Assembly: GCA_964633205.1 (NCBI GenBank)
Contig: CAZWFN010000211.1
Span: forward strand, 1-8,309
DNA from: CAYVQE01 sp964633205
GTDB taxonomy: Bacteria > Myxococcota > B64-G9
Length of the DNA stretch: 8,309 nt
Reading direction: 5' to 3'
The position numbers were made by a program, and so were the translations under genes. Within the stretch, counting starts at the first letter, position 1; every line of letters begins with the position of its first letter. The notes below the pieces were generated by a model. The model had not been told where the DNA came from. It saw only the letters and a program-made list of their open reading frames with translations, and ran no database searches. Shown piece by piece: positions 1 to 7,759 of this stretch.

Positions 1-215
1 GTCAAGTGGGCAGACCTGACCCCATTCTCGGGAGTCCACATCAATGGGCGACGTGGATAAGTGTCAAGTGGGCAGACCTGACCCCATTCTCGGGAGTCCA
101 CATCAATGGGCGACGTGGATAAGTGTCAAGTGGGCAGACCTGACCCCATTCTCGGGAGTCCACATCAATGGGCGACGTGAATAAGTGTCAAGTGGGCAGA
201 CCTGACCCCATTCTC
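1..215. repeat. 62-bp direct tandem repeat array (about 3.5 copies)
   Basis: Copies begin at 1, 63 and 125, with a final 29-base partial copy at 187-215. The units abut without spacers. Full copies are identical except for G to A at 180 in the third. Each unit contains the core GGCAGACCTGACCCCATTCT; its reverse complement reads as a GGGGTCAGGTCTGCC-type sequence. From memory, such sequences recur in intergenic DNA and near REP-associated tyrosine transposases of proteobacteria, but none is encoded here. The array starts at or before the window edge, so the true copy number is unknown. It ends just ahead of the S9 peptidase ribosome binding site, so that gene's promoter lies inside or beyond the array. 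Confidence 0.95.
34..58. repeat. Imperfect hairpin inside each 62-bp unit
   Basis: TCCACATC (35-42) can pair with GACGTGGA (50-57), with one A-C mismatch, around a 7-base loop. A G-T wobble pair (34 and 58) can close it. The same structure recurs at 96-120 and 158-182. In the third copy the G to A change at 180 destroys one pair. It resembles the small imperfect palindromes of REP-type elements, but no function can be assigned from the sequence. Confidence 0.5.
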
Positions 216-231
216 TTTCGAGGAGTCTCTC

Positions 232-3021
<2,790 letters not shown>

Positions 3022-3043
3022 CCGCCCGGCGCCTCGGCCCGCA

Positions 3044-3055
3044 GTCCTCGCGGAC
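3044..3055. other. Small hairpin between convergent genes, weak terminator candidate
   Basis: GTCC (3044-3047) pairs with GGAC (3052-3055) around a TCGC loop in the 42-base gap between the S9 peptidase stop and the stop of the N0-PDZ gene. The stem is only 4 bp and no T-tract follows on either strand, so it is not a canonical intrinsic terminator. Nothing better is visible in this gap. Confidence 0.2.
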
Positions 3056-3063
3056 GCTTCCGC

Positions 3064-3801
3064 TCAGCGCAAGAGATAGACGTGGCTGCGGGTCTCGCCG
3101 CGGCGGCGCAGGTCGACAGCGACCCGCTTGCGCTTCGCGTCCTGTTTCAGCTCGGCGTAGATCTGCAGCGCCTGCTGCGGCGAGGTCAGCGGCGTGCCGG
3201 CGACGCGCAGCAGGATATCGCCGTTCTTGATCCCCAGCTCATCCCACAGCGAGCCGCGGCGGATGGCGTAGAGCTTGAAGCCCTCGGGCTTGCCATCGCG
3301 GATGCCGGGCACGATGCGCGCCTGGCGCGCCAGGCAGGTCGTATCCGCCAGCCACTCGGCCGCAGCCTCGCGCTCGATGGTCCACTCGCGCTCGCCGGTC
3401 TTGTCTATCCCGTCGAATTCGGCACAGCGGTGGCTCTTTGGCGCGGGCCGCCGGCTCCGGGCCGGGCGACGGGCGCGGCGAATGTGGATGAATCGGCCCT
3501 TCTGCTCGACGGCCAGGCCCTCGATCTGCAGCGCATCGACGAAGGCCTGGTAGGCTTGGTCCACCGACACCGGGCTGCCCGTCAGGATGGTGATGCGCTC
3601 TTGGCGCAGGCTGTCTTCGACGATGAAGCTCTTGCCCGTCAGCACGGTCATGCGCTTGACCACCTCGACCAGCGGCGCGCCCTCGAAGCTCAGGCGCACC
3701 TCGCCGCCCGTCTCGGGCGCCTTGGCCGGCTGCTTCGGAGCCGCGACCGCCGGGGCCGTCAGAAAAATCGCCAGCATCATGTACTGGAACAGCTTGCTCA
3801 T
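3064..3801 (-). CDS. Exported N0 secretin-like and GspC-type PDZ domain fusion protein
   Basis: 245 residues. The start at 3801 is set by GGGAGG (3808-3813) six bases upstream and a signal peptide beginning immediately (MSKLFQYMML, cleavage expected near AVA-A at 20-21); an upstream ATG at 4194 in the same frame has neither. Residues about 34-108 read like the N0 domain of type II secretin GspD (LSFEGAPLVEVVKRMTVLTG, then a VSVDQAYQAF segment). A short Arg/Pro linker (109-121) follows. Residues 126-245 match the periplasmic end of GspC from deltaproteobacteria and myxobacteria: EREWTIERE, ARIVPGIRDG (161-170), GFKLYAIRRGS, then LGIKNGDILLRVAG of the PDZ fold. In type II secretion GspC and the GspD N0 domain contact each other; here both types sit in one soluble periplasmic chain with no transmembrane helix of GspC and no secretin barrel. 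Cys126 and Cys156 could form a disulfide. No other secretion gene is in the window, so its role is open: accessory, regulator or decoy. Domain assignments are by eye. Confidence 0.85.
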   Translation of the reverse strand: MSKLFQYMMLAIFLTAPAVAAPKQPAKAPETGGEVRLSFEGAPLVEVVKRMTVLTGKSFIVEDSLRQERITILTGSPVSVDQAYQAFVDALQIEGLAVEQKGRFIHIRRARRPARSRRPAPKSHRCAEFDGIDKTGEREWTIEREAAAEWLADTTCLARQARIVPGIRDGKPEGFKLYAIRRGSLWDELGIKNGDILLRVAGTPLTSPQQALQIYAELKQDAKRKRVAVDLRRRGETRSHVYLLR

Positions 3802-3807
3802 CGAAGA

Positions 3808-3813
3808 CCTCCC
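3808..3813 (-). promoter_or_regulatory. Ribosome binding site of the N0-PDZ gene
   Basis: On the minus strand this reads GGGAGG, six bases before the ATG at 3801. It decides the start and rules out a 131-residue N-terminal extension permitted by the open frame. Confidence 0.85.
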
Positions 3814-3933
3814 GGTCGATTGAAGGGCTTCCGCCTGCTCGGCGAGCGGATCCCTCTCGGTGGACGGATGCGATCGCGGCAATCGCAGCGGCCGCGACGC
3901 CCGTGTCGTGCCCTGGCTACGACCACTGCAAGC

Positions 3934-3949
3934 TGCAAGCCACATGCCA
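3934..3949 (-). promoter_or_regulatory. Sigma-54 (-24/-12) promoter candidate for the N0-PDZ gene
   Basis: On the minus strand the sequence is TGGCATGTGGCTTGCA, against the sigma-54 consensus TGGCACG-N4-TTGCW: only one fixed position differs (T for C), and the invariant GG and GC are correctly spaced. Transcription would start near 3923, leaving a leader of about 120 bases before ATG 3801. Sigma-54 promoters need an AAA+ enhancer-binding activator; no activator gene is in the window. The match is seen directly; promoter activity is inferred. Confidence 0.6.
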
Positions 3950-4132
3950 CGATCCGCCGCGTCCGCGCAAGACACCGGCCGGCCGGATGCGCGTTCCGCG
4001 GCCCACGTGCGCGCCGGCCAGGTTTGACAAGCTGACACGACACGCCGGCCGACCGAGCCAGGGGCTGACAGGATGGCAAGGCTGGCGCTCGGGCGGCCGG
4101 ATGGGTATTCTCCGAGCGACGATCGACGACGC

Positions 4133-4139
4133 AGGGAGG
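4133..4139 (+). promoter_or_regulatory. Ribosome binding site that fixes the GTG start at 4145
   Basis: AGGGAGG lies five bases before GTG 4145. The upstream in-frame ATG at 4073 has no comparable site and would add an Arg-rich stretch without family similarity. Confidence 0.75.
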
Positions 4140-4144
4140 CGACC

Positions 4145-4570
4145 GTGGTCGAACCGGCGAACGACTGCCTGCTGGTGGCCAGCCACAACATCATGGACGG
4201 CCGGCGGCTGGCGGGTCTGATCCGCGACTACCGCGCCCTGCGCGCCCGCCGCGGGCTGGATCTGCTGTGCATCCAGGAAAACGCCGGCGCCTTCGACCGC
4301 CGCGGCCAGCTGGCCGCGCTGGCCGCCGTGCTGGCGCCGCTGGCCGCTTTGGGCCTGCAGGCGCCCGGCTTCCGGCCGACCCATTTCTTCGCCCGCCAGA
4401 ACGAGCCCAAGCTCTGGCACCGGCTGGGGGTACAGCTCGGCAAGCTGGGCCTCGACCTGCCGCGGCGCTACGACGTGGTCTGCAGCGACCGCCGCCTGGC
4501 CGGCTGGGGCCAGCTGACCACCGGCGACTCGGACCACGACCTGGTCTGGTCCCGGCTGCGGCTCGAATAA
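4145..4570 (+). CDS. Endonuclease/exonuclease/phosphatase (EEP) family protein, internally shortened, probably inactive
   Basis: 141 residues from GTG. EEP enzymes are metal-dependent phosphodiesterases or nucleases of roughly 250 residues or more. The N-terminus has the opening EEP strand with Asn15 (ASHNIMDG) and the metal-ligand region Glu45 (LLCIQEN). The C-terminus keeps RYDVVCSD (108-115) and the closing catalytic motif Ser129-Asp130-His131 (SDHDLVW). Between them only about 60 residues remain, and the central His and GDxN motifs usual in this family are absent. The segment RRGQLAALAAVLAPL (52-66) resembles what normally lies in the middle of the fold, so one or more in-frame deletions are likely. 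The frame is open and the ribosome binding site strong, so it may still be translated. It could be a decaying gene or a minimal non-catalytic derivative. It begins 343 bases from the divergent N0-PDZ gene. Confidence 0.7.
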   Translation: MVEPANDCLLVASHNIMDGRRLAGLIRDYRALRARRGLDLLCIQENAGAFDRRGQLAALAAVLAPLAALGLQAPGFRPTHFFARQNEPKLWHRLGVQLGKLGLDLPRRYDVVCSDRRLAGWGQLTTGDSDHDLVWSRLRLE

Positions 4571-4599
4571 GCGCAATCGTTTCCGTGAGATAGTCGGCC

Positions 4600-4628
4600 T
4601 TGCGGACCCGGCCGGCGCATGATAGATT
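4600..4628 (+). promoter_or_regulatory. Weak sigma-70-type promoter candidate for the MYXO-CTERM gene
   Basis: TTGCGG (4600-4605) and TAGATT (4623-4628) are separated by 17 bases, about 48 bases before ATG 4676, in a locally AT-richer stretch. The match is 3 of 6 at -35 and 4 of 6 at -10, so this is only the best candidate in the 105-base gap. Confidence 0.25.
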
Positions 4629-4675
4629 GTAATCGGAAGTGCGTTGGCCAACAAATACCTCCAAGGGGGTCTAGA

Positions 4676-5275
4676 ATGAGAACCGCGATCAACATCGGCT
4701 GCGGAGCCGCACTGGCCGCCCTGCTGGCCTGGTCGCCGCCGGCCGCCGCTTGTTTTGCCGGGGTCACCCCCCACGAACTCGATCCGCAGGAGCAGCAGGT
4801 CGACTCCACCGCGCCGGGCGCGGTGGAGGTGCTGGCCGTGGACATCCACCGCGGCCAGGGGCCGGACTGCAGCGGCCTGGGCCAAGAGTCCTCGCTGAGC
4901 ACCGACGACACCGGCACGCTGGCCATCAGCATCGCGCCGCCGGCCGACGATCGCACCCCGGTCGAGTCCATGGGCTACCGCATCGAGCTGCTGTCCGGCG
5001 AGGCGCCCGCCGGCCTGCTGCCCGACGTCGACATCCGCGCCGTCGAGACCGATCGCATCCTGCTACACTGGGTCGACGGCCGCCACGACGACCAGGAGCC
5101 GCTGGACTTCAGCCTGGGCATCCGGGCGGTCGACCTGGGCGGCAACCTGGGCCCGCGCAGCGACGCGATCGAGGCGCGCCATCCCGGCTCGGCCGGCTGC
5201 GCCACCGCCGGCAGCACCCCGCTGTGGGCCCTGCTGTTCGGCCTGGCCCTGCTGCGCCGCCGCCCGCGGCGCTGA
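4676..5275 (+). CDS. Secreted Ig-like protein with MYXO-CTERM sorting region
   Basis: 199 residues. ATG 4676 follows AAGGGGG (4663-4669) six bases upstream and is chosen over an in-frame ATG at 4619 because the signal peptide begins here. That signal ends near AAA-Cys26; signal peptidase I cleavage seems likelier than lipidation, since -3 is Ala. Residues about 44-168 look like a single beta-sandwich (Ig or fibronectin-like) domain, with strands such as TLAISIAPPA and DRILLHWVDG and the motif RAVDLGGNLGP (150-160). The C-terminus has Gly-Cys175, a hydrophobic run PLWALLFGLALL and then RRRPRR: the MYXO-CTERM layout, thought to be cleaved at the Cys by a rhombosortase/myxosortase-type protease for cell-surface display. 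The protein has no enzyme motif and probably has a structural or binding role. It lies 105 bases after the EEP gene and 284 before the Cys-rich lipoprotein gene, whose control region appears to be separate. Confidence 0.85.
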   Translation: MRTAINIGCGAALAALLAWSPPAAACFAGVTPHELDPQEQQVDSTAPGAVEVLAVDIHRGQGPDCSGLGQESSLSTDDTGTLAISIAPPADDRTPVESMGYRIELLSGEAPAGLLPDVDIRAVETDRILLHWVDGRHDDQEPLDFSLGIRAVDLGGNLGPRSDAIEARHPGSAGCATAGSTPLWALLFGLALLRRRPRR

Positions 5276-5282
5276 GCCCGCG

Positions 5283-5328
5283 TCCCCCACCGCGCCCCGG
5301 GGGCGGCCACCCCCCTTCGGGTGGGGGA
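5283..5328. repeat. GC-rich inverted repeats with alternative pairings
   Basis: TCCCCCACC (5283-5291) is perfectly complementary to GGTGGGGGA (5320-5328). The shorter dyad CCACCC (5307-5312) with GGGTGG (5319-5324) uses the same right arm, so the two are mutually exclusive. An inner stem CGCC/GGCG (5293-5305) fits within the long form. The right arm is followed by five A residues, not T, so this is not a normal intrinsic terminator for the MYXO-CTERM gene that stops 7 bases earlier. It could be a factor-dependent end, an RNA switch or a protein-binding dyad. Confidence 0.55.
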
Positions 5329-5353
5329 AAAACCACCAGAGAAACAATATTTA

Positions 5354-5366
5354 TTTCAATCACTTG
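5354..5366 (+). promoter_or_regulatory. IHF-like binding site
   Basis: TTTCAATCACTTG matches the IHF consensus WATCAANNNNTTR at all but one position, and is preceded by an AT-rich stretch as many IHF sites are. It lies about 113 bases before the candidate -24 element, a usual distance for DNA bending between activator and sigma-54 polymerase. The consensus is short, so chance is possible. Confidence 0.35.
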
Positions 5367-5478
5367 TTCGGCAGGGCGGTCGCAGCCGGGACTCCACCCC
5401 CCAGGCGAACCGGTCTGGATGCCCGCTTGTGCGAAGCGCCGCATGCGTTTTCAAGCCCTTAGCGCGGGCCGAACAGTC

Positions 5479-5494
5479 TGGCACGCTGCCTGCT
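5479..5494 (+). promoter_or_regulatory. Sigma-54 (-24/-12) promoter candidate for the Cys-rich lipoprotein gene
   Basis: TGGCACGCTGCCTGCT matches TGGCACG-N4-TTGCW except one T to C change; the whole -24 block TGGCACG is exact and the GG and GC are correctly spaced. The predicted start is near 5505, giving a leader of about 55 bases that includes the ribosome binding site. Activity is inferred from the match and its placement. Confidence 0.65.
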
Positions 5495-5546
5495 GTGTCC
5501 AGCAGCGAGCCTGGAATGCTTTCAGCCGCCGCGGCGGCCCGAAAAC

Positions 5547-5552
5547 GGGAGG
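5547..5552 (+). promoter_or_regulatory. Ribosome binding site that selects ATG 5560
   Basis: GGGAGG ends one base before ATG 5554 but seven bases before ATG 5560. The spacing favours 5560; the earlier ATG would add only Met-Asp. Confidence 0.7.
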
Positions 5553-5559
5553 AATGGAC

Positions 5560-7704
5560 ATGCGATGGATGATGACGATGACGATGACGATGACGATGGC
5601 GGCTGGGCTGACCGTCGGCCTGCTCGGCTGTAGCGACTACGACAGCCGGCCCAGCGGCGACCTGGACGGTGACGGCCACCTGACCGATCAGGACGTGGCC
5701 TTGCTCGAAGCCCTGATCGAACAGGACAGCGACGACGCGGCCGGCGACCTGAACGGCGACGGCCAGGTGGACGCGGACGACCTGGCGCTGCTGCGCCAGC
5801 GGGTCTGCGAGGCCAACGGCGGCCAGCTCGGCGACGATGGCCGCTGCTGCGCCACCGCCGACGACGGCACGGTCTGCTGCGACAGCGAGCTGGACGGCGA
5901 CTTCGAGCACTGCACCCCGCCCGATGTGGACTGCGAGGCCGACGCCGAGTGCGATCAGCTCAACTGCCCGGCCCGCTGCATAGACGGCCGCTGCCGCTGC
6001 GAGAACGTCTGCAGCGGCGACGATGACTGCCAGATGCTCGACTGCCCGGCCTTCTGCGACGACAGCGGGCGCTGCCAGTGCAAGGTGCCCTGCGCGGCGG
6101 ACTCCGACTGCGCCTTCATCAGCCGCTGCCGCTCGGTCTGCGGCGACGACGGCCACTGCGTCTGCGCCGACGACTGCCTGCGCGCCGGCGAGGAGTTCTT
6201 CCCCGAGCATCCCGATCAAGAGCCCAACTGCTGCCCCGGCCTCGAGCCCATCGAACTGGCCGAGTACGAGAACGGCCAATGTTACCACCTGGACTGCATC
6301 TGCTACGTGTGCGCCGCCTGCGGCGACGGCGTCTGCGGCGCCGGCGAGAACCCCTGCAACTGCGAGCAGGACTGCGGCCAGTGCCGGCCCGGCGACGAGC
6401 GGCTGTACACCTGCCCCGACGGCAGCCAGGTGCCCTGGTGCGACTGCTCCGACGACGGCCAGTGGGTCTGCATCCGTTCGCCGGAAAACGCCTGCGAGCA
6501 CCAGGAATGCCACCCCGGCGACGAGCGCCCCTACCTGTGCCCGGACGGCGAGGAGGTCTTCTGGTGCGAGTGCGACCACCAGGGCGTGTGGCAGTGCATC
6601 GACTCGCCCGAGTCCCAGTGCAGCACCCAGGAGTGCGCCCCGGGCGACGAGCGCTTCTACACCTGCCCGGACGGCAGCGAAGTGCCCTGGTGCACCTGCG
6701 ACCACGAAGGCGTCTGGCAGTGTATCATCTCACCCGAGAACGCCTGCGCCGATCCCTGCGCAGGAGTGGTCTGCGACGACGGCTTCCACTGCGAGGACGG
6801 CAGCTGCGTGCCGGACCAGTGCCTGGGCGAGGGCCAGGAGTTCGAGGACTTCGACACCACCGGCAAGTGCTGCGACGGCCTGGTGCCCATCCCGGTGGCG
6901 GTGGCCGAGAACGGCACCTGCTCGTCGCCCAACTGCCCCTGCTACGTCTGCGCCCGCTGCGGCACCGACGGCGGCGTCTGCTCGACGGGCGAGAACCGCT
7001 GCAACTGCCCCCAGGACTGCGTGGGCGCCAGCGACTGCGCGGCCGAGGACTGCCTGAACGTGGAGCGCGAGTACCTGGTCCACGGCGACTGCCCGGGGCT
7101 GCCGCTGGAGCAGATGGACCGCATCCACCAGGGCGTGGGCTGCGCGGCCATGGACGCCCACGGCGAGGGCGACTGCGAAATGCACCTGGGCGTGGCCTGG
7201 AACGGCGCGGCCTGCGTCAACCTCAGCGGTTGTAGCTGCTTGGGCTCAGACTGCCATGCCCTGTTCGAGACCCTCGACGCCTGCCGCGACGCCTATGCCC
7301 CGTGCTTCGAGCTGCCGAGTTGCGCGGCCATGGACGCCCGCGGCGAGGGCCTGTGCGACATGGAGCTGGGCATCCTGTGGGACGGGCGCGAGTGCCGCAG
7401 CATCAGCGGCTGCGAGTGTGTGGGCAGCGACTGCGACCGGCTCTACCGCGAACCGGCCGAGTGCCGCGAGGCCCACGCCCACTGTCTGGCCCAGCCCTGC
7501 AGCCTGCTGCTGCCCGGCCCGCTGGGCGAGGTGCTCGGCCGCAGCGGCTGTATCGACCACCACATCATCCACACCCTGGCCGGCTGCAACGGCGCGGCCC
7601 ACCAGACCGGCTACTCGATCACCATCCACCTGACCTGCCCCATCGTCGATGATGACGGTTCACCGGGCACCTGCTCGGTTTTCCTCGACGACATGCTCGA
7701 CTGA
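5560..7704 (+). CDS. Modular Cys-rich lipoprotein with N-terminal dockerin-like domain
   Basis: 714 residues. The signal peptide contains alternating Met-Thr and ends LLGC (Cys24); Ser at +2 suggests outer-membrane anchoring. Residues 34-45 and 63-74 are two EF-hand loops (DLDGDGHLTDQD and DLNGDGQVDADD), as in type I dockerins and calcium-binding surface proteins. The rest is almost entirely Cys-rich modules: three units of 26-28 residues at 125-205; a 67-residue module at 206-272 ending CNCEQDC; three 42-residue tandem units at 275-399 (PGDER, CPDG, WC-x-C, SPE); a short EGF-like run at 400-420; a second 67-residue module at 421-487 ending CNCPQDC; two 60-residue units at 528-646, each opening CAAMDA; and an unrecognised tail 647-714. 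It has 95 Cys by hand count, the lipidated one plus 94 that could all pair. The layout resembles adhesive or matrix proteins of myxobacteria; no catalytic motif is seen. A sigma-54-like promoter precedes it. Binding partner unknown. Confidence 0.9.
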   Translation: MRWMMTMTMTMTMAAGLTVGLLGCSDYDSRPSGDLDGDGHLTDQDVALLEALIEQDSDDAAGDLNGDGQVDADDLALLRQRVCEANGGQLGDDGRCCATADDGTVCCDSELDGDFEHCTPPDVDCEADAECDQLNCPARCIDGRCRCENVCSGDDDCQMLDCPAFCDDSGRCQCKVPCAADSDCAFISRCRSVCGDDGHCVCADDCLRAGEEFFPEHPDQEPNCCPGLEPIELAEYENGQCYHLDCICYVCAACGDGVCGAGENPCNCEQDCGQCRPGDERLYTCPDGSQVPWCDCSDDGQWVCIRSPENACEHQECHPGDERPYLCPDGEEVFWCECDHQGVWQCIDSPESQCSTQECAPGDERFYTCPDGSEVPWCTCDHEGVWQCIISPENACADPCAGVVCDDGFHCEDGSCVPDQCLGEGQEFEDFDTTGKCCDGLVPIPVAVAENGTCSSPNCPCYVCARCGTDGGVCSTGENRCNCPQDCVGASDCAAEDCLNVEREYLVHGDCPGLPLEQMDRIHQGVGCAAMDAHGEGDCEMHLGVAWNGAACVNLSGCSCLGSDCHALFETLDACRDAYAPCFELPSCAAMDARGEGLCDMELGILWDGRECRSISGCECVGSDCDRLYREPAECREAHAHCLAQPCSLLLPGPLGEVLGRSGCIDHHIIHTLAGCNGAAHQTGYSITIHLTCPIVDDDGSPGTCSVFLDDMLD
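5572..5595 (+). repeat. (ATGACG)4 hexanucleotide microsatellite in the signal peptide
   Basis: Four perfect ATGACG units, followed by ATGGCG, encode Met-Thr repeats at residues 5-12 in the lipoprotein signal. Gain or loss of units would keep the frame but change the length of the hydrophobic region. Confidence 0.9.
6382..6756 (+). repeat. Three tandem 126-bp coding repeats
   Basis: Units begin at 6382, 6508 and 6634; the last is 3 bases shorter. Each encodes a Cys-rich unit of 41-42 residues with a shared order: Cys, PGDER, Tyr, CPDG, Val, WC-x-C, Gly-x-Trp, CI, SPE, Cys. Six Cys per unit suggests a small disulfide-bonded fold repeated in line. Confidence 0.9.
7141..7497 (+). repeat. Two tandem 180-bp coding repeats
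   Basis: Units begin at 7141 and 7321 with an identical 19-base start. Each encodes Cys-AAMDA, then a GEG-x-C segment, a small hydrophobic core with Trp, SGC-x-C, GSDC and two further Cys. From memory this unit recurs in many myxobacterial Cys-rich surface proteins. Confidence 0.85.
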
Positions 7705-7732
7705 CGACCCGGTCCGCTCTGTCCGCTGCCGG

Positions 7733-7759
7733 GGACGGAGGGCGCCCCGCCCTCCGTCC
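7733..7759. terminator. Perfect 11-bp hairpin between convergent genes
   Basis: GGACGGAGGGC (7733-7743) pairs perfectly with GCCCTCCGTCC (7749-7759) around a GCCCC loop. It sits 28 bases after the lipoprotein stop and directly touches the stop codon (7760-7762) of the oppositely oriented PEGA gene, where a two-way terminator is expected. No T-tract follows on either strand, so it may act by pausing or by protecting 3' ends. Confidence 0.55.

Larger units (their letters stand above)
3802..4144. other. Divergent intergenic region
   Basis: 343 bases between the divergent N0-PDZ gene and the EEP-family gene. It holds a sigma-54-like promoter facing left, the two ribosome binding sites, and TGACA words at 4025-4029, 4033-4037 and 4066-4070 whose role is unknown. 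A 12-bp palindrome (CCGGCCGGCCGG, 3975-3986) is present but unremarkable at this GC content. Open frames across it are Arg/Pro/Gly-rich and look non-coding. No RNA gene was recognised. Confidence 0.6.
5276..5559. other. Control region between the MYXO-CTERM and Cys-rich lipoprotein genes
   Basis: 284 bases without a credible gene. In order it contains the GC-rich dyads (5283-5328), an AT-rich patch (5328-5365) unusual in this sequence, an IHF-like site (5354-5366), a sigma-54-like promoter (5479-5494) and the ribosome binding site (5547-5552). The ordering fits an activator-dependent promoter region. Confidence 0.6.

Noticed and set aside
1..215. CRISPR array
   Set aside because: The 62-bp units are contiguous with no variable spacers and no cas genes are nearby.
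3320..3335. Perfect 16-bp palindrome GCCTGGCGCGCCAGGC
   Set aside because: It lies inside the N0-PDZ coding sequence and follows from Arg/Ala/Gln codons in GC-rich DNA; no regulatory context.
4024..4052. TTGACA at 4024-4029 as a -35 element for the EEP gene
   Set aside because: No recognisable -10 hexamer at 16-18 bases downstream.
4073..4144. EEP-family gene starting at ATG 4073
   Set aside because: No good ribosome binding site, and the extra 24 residues are Arg-rich; GTG 4145 has AGGGAGG five bases upstream.
3802..4194. Longer version of the N0-PDZ protein starting at 4194
   Set aside because: The added 131 residues are Arg/Ser-rich without family similarity, and a signal peptide with a perfectly placed GGGAGG starts at 3801.
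5283..5332. Intrinsic terminator of the MYXO-CTERM gene
   Set aside because: The stem is strong, but is followed by AAAAA instead of a T-tract, so it was kept only as an inverted repeat or possible binding dyad.
5356..6705. A 449-codon minus-strand open frame opposite the Cys-rich lipoprotein
   Set aside because: It is Ala/Val/Gly-rich with an internal His-Arg run produced by the ATGACG repeat; no motif or ribosome binding site. Antisense shadow.
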